From JOPF133 sp052144935 (lineage in GTDB: Bacteria > Acidobacteriota > Terriglobia > Bryobacterales > Bryobacteraceae), in NCBI GenBank assembly GCA_052144935.1, contig JBKQPR010000106.1, forward strand, positions 1-15,194: a stretch of DNA of 15,194 nt, in the 5' to 3' direction. The position numbers and the translations under genes were made by a program. Numbering within the stretch: the first letter of the stretch is position 1; every line of letters starts with the position of its first letter. Shown here piece by piece: positions 1 to 6,425 of this stretch. Below the pieces are notes generated by a model. The model was not told the origin of the DNA. It ran no database searches and worked only from the letters and a program-made list of their open reading frames with translations.

Positions 1-290
1 ACGGCTTCAGAGGTGGCCGAGCCGCCTTGCTATTGGCCGAAGGGTGGCTCATACTGACGCAGCAGTTGGCGCCGGTAGCAGGAAACCGGCGGGAAAAAAG
101 TAGGTCACGATTGGCCAGTAAATGAACGGTGAATTGCCGAGGTGGAGCAGGTGGGTGTTGTGGGGAAACCCACGGCAGACGCAGGGGCGGAGGGTTACCG
201 AAGATAAAGCTAGCGTTGTCAATTGCTTGCATTGATTACCGAACATAAAGGGGGCTTCTCGGAAACGGGCTCCGAACGGCGGCGGGGGAA
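1..290. other. Unassigned intergenic sequence at window start
   Basis: No gene is supported here. A minus-strand open frame covers most of it, but it has no recognisable domain, reads into the GC-rich repeat at 291 and has odd composition. Base composition is less GC-rich than the repeat block that follows, so this may be the remnant of something older. I see no tRNA, promoter or terminator I would defend. Confidence 0.4.
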
Positions 291-353
291 CGCCGCCGCG
301 CGGATGGCCGCTCTCGGTCCGCGGTCGCATGCCGCCCACCGCGCCGCGGGCGG
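291..353. repeat. Modular GC-rich interspersed repeat, copy A (partial)
   Basis: This matches the 5' half of the repeat seen at 1776-1925 and 3481-3600: a GCCGCGCGGATGGCCGCTCT-like block, then a GCGGTCG core, then CCGCCCACCGCG. The flank at 375-410 also resembles the flank before copy F (1430-1470), sharing a CGCTCACCT...GCCAAG...CTGGC pattern. The element explains the spurious open frames on both strands here. Coordinates are approximate. Confidence 0.6.
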
Positions 354-496
354 CACGCCGGGCTGCGCTCCTGCGCCCTTTTCGCTCACCTCAGCCAAGC
401 CTGCCGGCCGTTAGCCATCAGCGGTGCTGATCGGTCCTGCGGCGCCGCGCCAGGCCGCCCACGCGCGCGATCGCCATGCGCCCACGCCGGCACCCT

Positions 497-639
497 CATG
501 CGCGCCAGACGGCGCACGGTCGGGATCGGCCCGCCAACGTCTCCTGAAGGCCGCCAGCAGCTTGCTGCCGCGCACAAGGCGCTAGCGTACCGCAATCGCA
601 GATCGTGGGTCCGTAGGCGTGGGCGCCGCGGATCTGGGG
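497..639. repeat. Second repeat module, copy 1
   Basis: This resembles 1579-1717. Both begin with CATGCGCGCC, then share GGCGCAC and GGATCGGCCCGCCA. Both carry an identical 23-nt core (587-609 here, 1679-1701 there) and end in GCGGATCTGGGG. The interior has diverged and differs by short indels. In both places it lies downstream of a copy of the first GC-rich module, so the two modules may travel together. Confidence 0.55.
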
Positions 640-770
640 CATCTTGCAGCGCGAGCACGGAGCGCACGCCTTGCGCCGCGGGAACTCCGCGCCGGACGGT
701 CCTGGTCGCGCTTCCGTGGGCGGCGTGTCCAGTCCCCCGGTGAGCCATCACGGTCCAGCCGGCTTGACCT

Positions 771-1355
771 TCAATTCTTGGGGCGCGGCGGAACGGTCCA
801 CAAGAACAGCCTGCGGCTAAAGTAGGAACCCTGTTCCGGATCGCCGACAGTCACTTCTTTCTCGGGCTTCCAATCGCCCATGTCGAATGTGTTGGAGACG
901 ATGCGCGTGCCCGGCTTCAAATCCTTCAGCAGTTTGGGACGAAGCTTGAGGTTGACGCTCGACAGCAGGAACAGGGTCACCACCGTGGCCTCGTGGATAT
1001 CGGCCTCAAACAGGTCGTTCTCTTCGAAGCGCACCAACTTCTCGACGCCGGCTTTCCGGGCGTTCTCTTTTGCCTCGGCGATGCGTTGAGGGTCTATGTC
1101 GATGCCCACGCCACGCGCCTCGAAATCCCTGGCGGCCGCAATGACAATGCGGCCATCGCCGCAACCCAAGTCATAGACCACGTCGGTTTTCTTGACGTCC
1201 GCCAGCTTCAACATGGCTTGCACGGCTTGATCGGTAGTGGGAACGAAAGGTACGTCGGGTGAGTGCCGCGGTTGGTTCTCCTGAGCCTTCCCGACGGCGG
1301 CGAAAAGGATAGCGGCCAACAGGCCCGCGTAGCAGAATGATCTCCGGGACAACAT
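771..1355 (-). CDS. Exported SAM-dependent methyltransferase (FAM173-like)
   Basis: The 194-residue protein is a class I SAM methyltransferase. Motif I is YDLGCGDGR at residues 61-69, the acidic residue that binds the SAM ribose is in GIDID at 84-88, and NDLFEAD at 113-119 follows. The stretch TLFLLSSVNLKLRPKL (127-142), then PGTRIVS, resembles the FAM173/ATPSCKMT lysine methyltransferase group, so a protein lysine substrate is possible but unproven. The N-terminus looks like a Tat signal: SRRSF at residues 3-7, a hydrophobic run to about 22, and a GKA-QE cleavage site near 24. The open frame extends upstream to 1562, but that part is repeat sequence. The start at 1355 was chosen because GGGAGG (1363-1368) sits at correct spacing and the signal peptide begins there. 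It is alone on its strand. Confidence 0.85.
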   Translation of the reverse strand: MLSRRSFCYAGLLAAILFAAVGKAQENQPRHSPDVPFVPTTDQAVQAMLKLADVKKTDVVYDLGCGDGRIVIAAARDFEARGVGIDIDPQRIAEAKENARKAGVEKLVRFEENDLFEADIHEATVVTLFLLSSVNLKLRPKLLKDLKPGTRIVSNTFDMGDWKPEKEVTVGDPEQGSYFSRRLFLWTVPPRPKN

Positions 1356-1426
1356 CGCATGACCTCCCAGTTGAGCATACACCCCCTTGCTACCCGACCG
1401 TCGCTCACGCGCGGACAGGGGAGCAG

Positions 1427-1543
1427 CGTAACCTTTGCGCTCACCTTCGCCAAGACTGGCAGCCGCCGGCTGAATCGGCAAGACTGGTACGGCCTGGCGG
1501 CCGGCAGTGGCGCCGGGCAGCGATAGGGGAAGACCGGCGCCGA
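1427..1543. repeat. Modular GC-rich interspersed repeat, copy F (partial)
   Basis: The 1476-1543 part matches the 3' half of the repeat: CGGCAAGACTGG, a GGCGGCCGGCAGTGGCGCC block, GGGCAGCGAT, and a GGGGAAGACCGGCGCCG end. The same order occurs at 1861-1920 and 3424-3484. The preceding 1427-1470 resembles the tail of copy A at 375-410. The element lies just upstream of the methyltransferase gene, so any promoter of that gene would be inside or next to repeat DNA. Confidence 0.6.
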
Positions 1544-1578
1544 CTGGCCGCGCCGAGCGCATGCGAATGTTTCATCGT

Positions 1579-1717
1579 CATGCGCGCCGCCTGGCGCACG
1601 TGAGGATCGGCCCGCCAGCAGCCGCAGGATACCGGGGAGCCGTCCACCAGTTTGTCATCTTTCGCGCCACGCCCTCGTGTACCGCAATCGCAGATCGTGG
1701 GCCACGCGGATCTGGGG
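1579..1717. repeat. Second repeat module, copy 2
   Basis: Partner of 497-639. The 23-nt core at 1679-1701 is identical to 587-609, and the same CATGCGCGCC start and GCGGATCTGGGG end are present. The interior is diverged. No domain is recognisable in any translation of either copy, and the open frames through the two copies do not correspond, so it is not a decayed gene pair as far as I can see. Confidence 0.55.
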
Positions 1718-1760
1718 TGCGGCGCTCAGTAGCACGCCATCGGAAGCGTAGCGGCTGGCT

Positions 1761-1925
1761 GCCGCCGCGCGGATGGCCGCCGCCGCGCGGATGGCCGCTC
1801 TCGGCCTTGCGGTCGTCTGGCCGCCGCCCACCGCGCACCGGGCGGGACCCCGGGCCGAAGCGGCAAGACTGGTTCGGCCCGGCGGCCAGCAGCGGCGCCG
1901 GCCAGCGATCGGGGAAGCCCGCGCG
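1761..1925. repeat. Modular GC-rich interspersed repeat, copy B (longest)
   Basis: This is the most complete copy. It opens with a perfect 15-bp tandem duplication of GCCGCCGCGCGGATG (1761-1775 and 1776-1790). The GCTCTCGG and GCGGTCG blocks follow, then CCGCCGCCCACCGCG, the CGGGCGGGACCCCGGG block, CGGCAAGACTGGTTCGGC and the CAGCGATCGGGGAAG end. Positions 1839-1878 are identical over 40 nt to 2179-2218. Long open frames on both strands here are by-products of the GC-rich repeat. Confidence 0.65.
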
Positions 1926-1966
1926 GCCGACAGAGACCAGCGCAGAACCGGCTCACCGCGACGGGC

Positions 1967-2030
1967 GGAAGGCCGCTCCCGGACCGCGGTCGCCTGGCCG
2001 CCGGGCAGCGATCGGAGAAGCCGGCGCCGC
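1967..2030. repeat. Modular GC-rich interspersed repeat, copy C (internally deleted)
   Basis: The left part GGCCGCTCCCGGACCGCGGTCG matches the start of copy B and E. It is then joined through CCTGGCCGCCGGGCAGCGAT directly to the right end, with about 80 nt of the middle missing. This deletion form shows the element is built from separable blocks. Confidence 0.5.
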
Positions 2031-2132
2031 AGGGAGAGATCCCTACGCCGTCTCTCACCGCAACCAGACTGCCCGATAGCACCCGGAGCACGCCACCAAA
2101 GCCATCGCCTCGGCCGGCGCCGCCGGCCGGAT

Positions 2133-2229
2133 AGGCGCTCTCAACCCCGCGGCCGCCTGACCGCCGCCCATCGTGCCGCGGGCGGGACCCCGGGCCGAAG
2201 CGGCAAGACTGGTTCGGCTTGGCGGCCGT
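2133..2229. repeat. Modular GC-rich interspersed repeat, copy D
   Basis: It begins in the GGCGCTCTC block and runs through CCGCCGCCCA to the CGGCAAGACTGGTTCGGC block. It includes the 40 nt (2179-2218) that are identical to copy B at 1839-1878. It stops about 50 nt before the GerW-like gene, where base composition changes sharply to unique sequence. Confidence 0.6.
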
Positions 2230-2277
2230 GTGTATTCACACCGTCCATTACAGGCACGTGTTCGCTACGCTAAAGGC

Positions 2278-2640
2278 ATGAACCTTGAAGGACTATTCCA
2301 GTCGATTGTGACTCAAGTGGGCGTAAAAACCATCTTTGGCGATCCGATCTCGACAAACGGCAAAACCATTGTGCCCGTTGCCAACGTCCACTATGGATTC
2401 GGCGGTGGCTCTGGCCGGAAGTCAAAGGACAACGAAGAGGAATTTGGTGATGGTGGCGGCTTCATTGGCAAACCTGTCGGAGTCATCGAGATCACAAACG
2501 AGCAGACCCGCTTCATCCCGATTGCGCCAAACTGGCCGATTGCGGCCGCGTTTGCAATCGGAGTGTGTTTGGGATTGTCGATCGCACCCAGGCGCGTAGA
2601 CGTGCGGGTTCACAAAAGGCAGGATCAGCCGAACGTTTAA
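2278..2640 (+). CDS. GerW/YtfJ-family protein with C-terminal membrane segment
   Basis: The 120-residue protein matches the GerW (YtfJ, sporulation protein) family. It has the N-terminal helix with LFQSIVTQVGVKTIFGDPI, the TIVPVANVHYGFGGG strand ending near residue 44, a charged linker, GDGGGF at 58-62 and the KPVGVIEIT strand. The C-terminus has a likely single membrane span (about 85-103) and a basic tail. In Bacillus the family takes part in spore germination; many non-spore-formers carry homologues of unknown role, as presumably here. The open frame continues upstream to 2173 but only through repeat DNA. The ATG at 2278 marks the start of family homology. There is no good ribosome binding site; a -10-like TACGCT (2266-2271) lies 6 nt before the ATG. 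Confidence 0.82.
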   Translation: MNLEGLFQSIVTQVGVKTIFGDPISTNGKTIVPVANVHYGFGGGSGRKSKDNEEEFGDGGGFIGKPVGVIEITNEQTRFIPIAPNWPIAAAFAIGVCLGLSIAPRRVDVRVHKRQDQPNV

Positions 2641-2745
2641 GGCAAGATCAGCCACGCGGGCAGATCGGATGGTTCCGCCTCAACTTCAGTTTCATGAGGT
2701 GGTAGGGTGAAGGATGAGGGTGGCTTGTTCCGAGGTCGAGCGGTT

Positions 2746-3402
2746 ATGATCACGCGATTCACAATATTGGCTTTGGTTCTCGCAATGTCGAGCCAGGCGG
2801 ACACGCTGCGTCTGCGCAACGGGTCCACCGTGAACGGAAGCTTCTTGGGCGGCACGGCGGACGACATTCGCTTTTTGGTCAACGACGAGGCGCAGCACTA
2901 TGCGCGCGCCGATGTGGCGGAGATCGTCTTCAGTTCGATCAATGCACCCTCCGCCGGTCCCGAGGCGCCCAGGATCGATACGGGGCCCGACATCGTTGGT
3001 GCGCCATTTCTGCGGGGTTCCTCCGGATACATCCCGCTCGAAAGAGAGATCGGGATGATGTCCCGCGGCGGCGGAGTGTATGGCATGGGAGCAACCGTCT
3101 ACCGCATTCAAGGCCCGCGCTCGCCCGTGCGGGTCAGGCAAGGAGACCGGCTCGTATTCGTCGTGCGATTGAACCCCGGAGGCGACCCGCGCCAATTCCA
3201 ACTCTACCGTTTGGAATCGAGAATGGGTTACCGGCAAACGCAGGCGACTATGGGCGGAACTCCGCCGGGGCTGGCGGTGACCATTAGTAAAGCCGGTGAT
3301 TCCGTTTACGAAATTACTCCCGCGCGCGCCCTCTATCCGGGCGAATACGCGGTTAGCCCCATGAATTCGAACGAGAGTTACTGCTTCGGCGTCGACTATT
3401 GA
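2746..3402 (+). CDS. Exported protein of unknown function with SH3-like N-terminal part
   Basis: The 218-residue product has a signal peptide (MITRFTILALVLAMSSQA, cleaved about residue 18). Residues 19-64 form a short beta-rich segment of the type DTLRLRNGSTVNGSFLGG...IRFLV...YARADVAEIVF, seen in many acidobacterial exported proteins and resembling a small SH3-like or Sm-like barrel. A glycine/proline-rich linker follows, then a second beta-rich part (about 115-218) ending LYPGEYAVSP...YCFGVDY. I cannot name a family for that part and can give no function. A GTG at 2707 is in frame, but the ATG at 2746 is preferred: it begins the signal peptide and has GAGGT at 2732-2736. It lies 105 nt after the GerW-like gene and may be cotranscribed with it. 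Confidence 0.75.
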   Translation: MITRFTILALVLAMSSQADTLRLRNGSTVNGSFLGGTADDIRFLVNDEAQHYARADVAEIVFSSINAPSAGPEAPRIDTGPDIVGAPFLRGSSGYIPLEREIGMMSRGGGVYGMGATVYRIQGPRSPVRVRQGDRLVFVVRLNPGGDPRQFQLYRLESRMGYRQTQATMGGTPPGLAVTISKAGDSVYEITPARALYPGEYAVSPMNSNESYCFGVDY

Positions 3403-3420
3403 GCCGGGACGCCGGGCTGG

Positions 3421-3605
3421 AAACAGCAAGACTGGCCGGGCGGCCGGCAATGGCGCCGGGCAGCGATCGCAGAAGCTGGCGCCGCCGCGCGGACGCACAC
3501 TCTCGGCCCGCGGTCGCCTGGCCGCCGCCCACCGCGGAAGCGGGCGGGACCTCGGCCCGAACGGCACAGAGGGTTCGGCCGGGCGGCCGGCAGTGGCGCC
3601 GGGCG
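3421..3605. repeat. Modular GC-rich interspersed repeat, copy E with flanking half copy
   Basis: A right half (3424-3480: GCAAGACTGG, GCGGCCGGCAATGGCGCC, GGGCAGCGATCG, AGAAGCTGGCG) is followed directly by a nearly full copy (3481-3605). That copy runs from the GCCGCCGCGCGGA block through GCGGTCGCCTGGCCGCCGCC to GCGGCCGGCAGTGGCGCC. Right end followed by left end is what a tandem array of the unit would give. It begins about 20 nt after the stop codon of the preceding gene. Confidence 0.65.
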
Positions 3606-4023
3606 CCGTGTCGACGGTTCCTTATCGCACATCGCAGGCTCAATTACAACGCGGGATCCGACTCGCTCCGGTCAGGCCGCCAACATTGAGGCCGACGACC
3701 ATCGAAACCGCGTAAAGGCAATCTCGAACGAAAAGAAAATGTGGCTTTGGCGAGCACACTCGGAAAGACCTCACCCCTCAGTATTGGCCGGTTATTGTGG
3801 ACTTACTGGAAACTGGTGGGGCCACGTCGCCGCATAGTCGCCGATCCGGGGAGATGCCGACGGTCCGGAACGCCGGTTCGGCTGTGAGGAATGCACTCCG
3901 ATTCGCGGGCAGCGATGGGGCGCGCTATTTTGACGCCTATGGAGGGCACGCCGGGGTCCCCTCGGCCGGCTAGCCGGCTACGGAACCGCCTGTCGGCAGG
4001 CGAAAGCGCAGCGCCTCCCCACC
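3606..4023. other. Gene-free intergenic region with two small palindromes
   Basis: No gene is supported. The long minus-strand open frame that reaches in from the TPR gene is a shadow. A perfect 14-bp palindrome GCCGGCTAGCCGGC lies at 3965-3978, and a hairpin with arms CGCCTG and CAGGCG around TCGG at 3987-4002. They lie just upstream of the TPR promoter, without a T-run, and could end read-through from upstream or be part of a repeat. The rest shows nothing I can identify. Confidence 0.45.
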
Positions 4024-4060
4024 TTGACATCACTAATGAATTAGTACTACAACTCGTAGC
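4024..4060 (+). promoter_or_regulatory. Promoter overlapped by BlaI/MecI-like operator dyads
   Basis: A perfect -35 TTGACA (4024-4029) is followed after 17 nt by CTACAA (4047-4052), a modest -10. The spacer holds a perfect inverted repeat ACTAAT-GA-ATTAGT (4032-4045). A second dyad, CTAC-N5-GTAG (4047-4059), covers the -10 and start site. ACTA/TAGT and CTACA-type dyads resemble targets of BlaI/MecI winged-helix repressors, which are numerous in Acidobacteriota; the identity of the regulator is inference. The predicted transcription start (about 4059-4061) coincides with the ATG at 4061. Confidence 0.6.
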
Positions 4061-5257
4061 ATGGTGACGCGATGCGTGCTGCTGGTTTCCGTCCTGTGCC
4101 GCCTGGCGGCGGGGCAGGATCCGGTTTTGGATATCCCTTCGCTGATGCAATCGGGCGATGCGAATTATCTCAAGGGCGACTACGAAGGGGCCCGCCAGGC
4201 ATACCTCGAGGCCTGGGACCTGGCGCAAGCGACGCCGGCCGAAGATCCGGCGCGCTACGACGTGCTGAAAAAGATTGCCGCGGTTCGCGCCGCTGCCGGG
4301 GAATTCGCCGATGCCGGCGACTATTTGCAAATGGCTATTAACTGGCGCGAAACCACGCTGGGCAAGGACGATCCCAAGATCGCGGACGACCTGCTCGAAT
4401 CCGTTTCGTTCCTCCGCGGATTGAAGGATTACGGCCACGCGCTGGCCGTGATGACCCAGGTGATGGGCATGCACATGAAGGAGTCGAAATTCCAAAGCGT
4501 CATCGTGGCCGACGATTTCAGCCGCTTCGCCCAAATCCAAATGGAGTACCAGAAACCGGAAGACGCGGCCGGCTCTTTGCATACGGCGATTTCGATTCGC
4601 ACCCAGCTTGGCGGGCCGCTGGATCCCTCGCTGGTCTACGATCTGGACCGCCTGGGCACGGTCTCCATTGCGCTGCGCCAGTACGATAAGGCCGAGGAGG
4701 CCTACCGGCACGCGCTGGTGATCCGCGAATCGCTCTACGGCAAGGAGAATGCCGACCTGATCTCCACCGTGGATGGCTTGGCCTACGCCTGCTTCGGCCA
4801 GAAGAAGTACGAGGTGGCCGAGCCGATCTACCAGCGGCTGGTGGCGCTGTGGATCAAGTCGGTGGGGCCCGAACATCCCGTGGTGGCCATGACGCTCGAC
4901 AAGGTGGCGACGTTCTACGCCGAGCAGAGAAAGTTCGATCAGGCCAAGGAAGCCTCCGACCGCGCCAACGCCATCCGCACGCACTTTCTGGCGAGCGGTC
5001 TGGCGCAGCAGGCCACCGAGCAGCTCGCCGAGGGAAACAAGTCCGATGCGCTGGCGCTGTATCAGCGCGCGTTGAAGGTGATGGACCCGCCCGACTCGAT
5101 CTACGAAACTCTGCGGGCGGACACCGAGAACATCGTGAAATCGTTTGCGCCGCCGGCGGTGATGCTGCAAAAGAAGACCCCCGCCACGCCGAAGGCCGCG
5201 CCCGCCACGCCGAAGGCCGCGTCCGCCACACCCGCCGCCCCCGCGAAGAAGCAGTGA
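4061..5257 (+). CDS. Exported tetratricopeptide-repeat protein
   Basis: The 398-residue protein has a signal peptide (about residues 1-18, cleavage near LAAG-QD). An array of TPR-like helices follows, of the kinesin-light-chain type, with units such as GDANYLKGDYEGARQAYLEA (32-51), LRQYDKAEEAYRHALVIRES, FGQKKYEVAEPIYQRLVALW and LAEGNKSDALALYQRALKVM. The last about 30 residues are an Ala/Pro/Lys low-complexity tail with a duplicated ATPKAA unit. TPR arrays bind partner proteins; no enzyme motif is present, so it is probably a periplasmic scaffold. The ATG at 4061 has no ribosome binding site and sits at the predicted transcription start, so the mRNA may be leaderless; GTG at 4064 is an alternative. 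It seems to be a single-gene unit under the operator-like promoter. Confidence 0.85.
   Translation: MVTRCVLLVSVLCRLAAGQDPVLDIPSLMQSGDANYLKGDYEGARQAYLEAWDLAQATPAEDPARYDVLKKIAAVRAAAGEFADAGDYLQMAINWRETTLGKDDPKIADDLLESVSFLRGLKDYGHALAVMTQVMGMHMKESKFQSVIVADDFSRFAQIQMEYQKPEDAAGSLHTAISIRTQLGGPLDPSLVYDLDRLGTVSIALRQYDKAEEAYRHALVIRESLYGKENADLISTVDGLAYACFGQKKYEVAEPIYQRLVALWIKSVGPEHPVVAMTLDKVATFYAEQRKFDQAKEASDRANAIRTHFLASGLAQQATEQLAEGNKSDALALYQRALKVMDPPDSIYETLRADTENIVKSFAPPAVMLQKKTPATPKAAPATPKAASATPAAPAKKQ
5180..5221 (+). repeat. 21-bp perfect tandem duplication in TPR gene tail
   Basis: Two identical 21-bp units (5180-5200 and 5201-5221) encode the repeated PATPKAA segment of the low-complexity C-terminal tail, and a third diverged unit follows. 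The period is a multiple of three, so copy-number change would keep the frame. Confidence 0.85.
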
Positions 5258-5307
5258 CGGCGCTCTGCCGAGGCACAATAACCGGAACGGGAGAGCGGTA
5301 CGGTGAC
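5256..5307 (+). repeat. Upstream-region repeat, copy 1
   Basis: This 52-nt stretch aligns with 6426-6479 at about three quarters identity by eye. Shared blocks are GACGGCGC, CCGAGG, ACAA, CCGG, CGGGAGA, TAC and GTG. Both copies end near the start of a decayed plus-strand gene. It starts within the stop codon of the TPR gene. It may be a duplicated promoter/leader or a small mobile repeat. Confidence 0.45.
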
Positions 5308-5650
5308 ATTATGCATCGGCGCATTCGCCCAAGTTCCGTTTCCCCCGGAGCCACGTATTGTTCTTGCGCCGATTACAGAATATCGGCGGATGAACTCTCA
5401 TCCGAGAGCGCATTACAAACCGAGGGTTCTTAGCGGCCAGCGAATGGCTCTCATTCGTGGCGATAAATACCGTCGAGGTATCTGTGCTGTTGCTCCTCAT
5501 CGAACCATTGGTTCCGCCGAGCCAGCGTTGCATGCGCGAGAACACGTGATGAATACTCCGCTTAATCACGCTCTGTGCAACGTGTACGAGGCCAAGAAAC
5601 TCGGGGAAAGCAGTCCACACATCGGCCAAAGAACCACTGTTCAAGGAATA
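5303..5650 (+). pseudogene. Decayed Ntn-hydrolase (proteasome-like) gene remnant
   Basis: GTG at 5303 opens a frame reading MTLCIGAFAQVPFPPEPRIV, typical of the N-terminus of bacterial proteasome-like Ntn-hydrolase proteins that begin MTLCIGAL and continue into a C-(A/S)-D segment. That continuation, CADYRISADELSSESALQTE, is present in the +1 frame from about 5366; losing one T near 5362-5365 explains the shift. A third frame then gives FLAASEWLSFVAINTVE (from about 5428), the expected next strand, before stops. A later LNHALCNVYEAKKLGES segment (about 5560-5615) may be a further piece. With at least two frameshifts and stops it should be inactive. Family assignment is from memory of the motif; confidence is moderate. 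Confidence 0.5.
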
Positions 5651-5774
5651 TAGGCCTAAGCCAATGCCGGGAAGCGCCCGAAACCACCGGATGGTTCAGT
5701 GAAGCAAGTACTCTTTCAGCCCATCCGGTAGACCGATCAAGCGCTCAAGAAAAGTACGTTGCAGTGGACGGTAG
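5651..5774. other. Short unassigned spacer before the convergent membrane-protein gene
   Basis: Nothing recognisable: no open frame with a domain and no clear hairpin followed by a T-run. It separates the decayed plus-strand gene from the end of the minus-strand zinc-ribbon/bPH2 gene. Confidence 0.35.
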
Positions 5775-6374
5775 CTATGCCTTCACAAATGTGGTCAAGC
5801 CGCGCCGGGTGCGCTCGCGAAGCTGGCACTCGCGCAACGTGTCCGCGAGCGATTCCAGGTTGGGAACGCCGTATATGTAAAACTTCTCAAATTCCGCATC
5901 CGAGGAGAAAACGCGCAGCGACCCTTGGCCCAACAACCGCATCCCCAGAGGCTTGTGTAATTCGAAATGGTCAATGCGGAACAGTTCCAGGCTCTCCTCA
6001 ACCTTCCCCAGCAGGCCCAACCCCAACTTGATCCGCTGCGTGGTGATTTCGTAGTGAGTCCTCAGGCTCTTGAGGTAGAAGATCAGGCAAATGATGCCAC
6101 ACGAGACCAGGAAACCGAGGACTACATAAGGCATACCGGCGCCGGAACCCACGAAGTATCCGGCCGCAAGCGCCGCTGCGATCACCACCAGAAACGGCAC
6201 AAACTGGCCGATACTGTAAATCACGGCCGGGTGTCCGGCAAACAGGTCTTTTTCGGTTTCGTGTTCTTTCGTTGCAGCGAATGCCGAAAGGTCGGTATTG
6301 CAGAATCGGCACTTAAGAGCTGCGGCCTTGATGGTCTCTCCGCAGGCTGGGCAGGCTTTGGTGTCTGGGTCCAT
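5775..6374 (-). CDS. Zinc-ribbon, two-TM, bPH2-domain membrane protein
   Basis: The 199-residue protein has three parts. The first is a short zinc ribbon with two CxxC knuckles (C8/C11 and C22/C25, in CPACGETIKAAALKCRFC). The second is a pair of membrane spans (about 51-75 and 81-101) joined by a tight GSGAG turn. The third is a bacterial PH domain of the bPH2 (PF03703) type (about 106-185), with YEITTQRIKLGLGLLGKVEESLEL and a FYIYGVPN segment. The ribbon and PH domain should both face the cytoplasm. The molecular role is unknown; related architectures are membrane-associated. The start at 6374 was chosen for the GGAGGG ribosome binding site (6381-6387) at ideal spacing and because the ribbon begins there; the 115-codon upstream extension is not protein-like. 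It is intact although both neighbours are decayed. Confidence 0.85.
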   Translation of the reverse strand: MDPDTKACPACGETIKAAALKCRFCNTDLSAFAATKEHETEKDLFAGHPAVIYSIGQFVPFLVVIAAALAAGYFVGSGAGMPYVVLGFLVSCGIICLIFYLKSLRTHYEITTQRIKLGLGLLGKVEESLELFRIDHFELHKPLGMRLLGQGSLRVFSSDAEFEKFYIYGVPNLESLADTLRECQLRERTRRGLTTFVKA

Positions 6375-6395
6375 GATCGATCCCTCCGCACCAAA

Positions 6396-6424
6396 ATCAT
6401 AGCGCAAAACGGCCCGGGTAGCAG
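6396..6424 (-). promoter_or_regulatory. Candidate promoter of the zinc-ribbon/bPH2 gene
   Basis: On the minus strand a good -10 TATGAT (6401-6396) is preceded after 17 nt by a weak -35 CTGCTA (6424-6419). The predicted start near 6389 gives a leader of about 15 nt that just includes the GGAGGG site. Confidence 0.35.
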
Positions 6425-6425
6425 C

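Noticed and set aside
1355..1562. Longer methyltransferase starting at 1562
   Set aside because: The extra 69 codons are repeat sequence, whereas the start at 1355 has an SD and a twin-arginine signal.
386..2273. Several overlapping open frames of 80-190 codons in the repeat block
   Set aside because: They are Arg/Pro/Gly/Ala-rich, run on both strands, follow the GC-rich repeat copies and share no domain. High GC reduces stop codons.
291..3605. CRISPR array
   Set aside because: Repeats are long, diverged and unevenly spaced, with no uniform spacers and no cas genes.
3739..3837. 32-codon plus-strand ORF beginning MWLWRAHSERPHPS
   Set aside because: No ribosome binding site beyond an A-rich stretch, no recognisable family, and it lies in repeat-flanked intergenic DNA; too weak to call.
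3803..5278. 491-codon minus-strand open frame antisense to the TPR gene
   Set aside because: Its product is rich in Arg, His and Gly with no domain. It mirrors the codon pattern of the TPR gene, which has a signal peptide, TPR motifs and a promoter on the plus strand.
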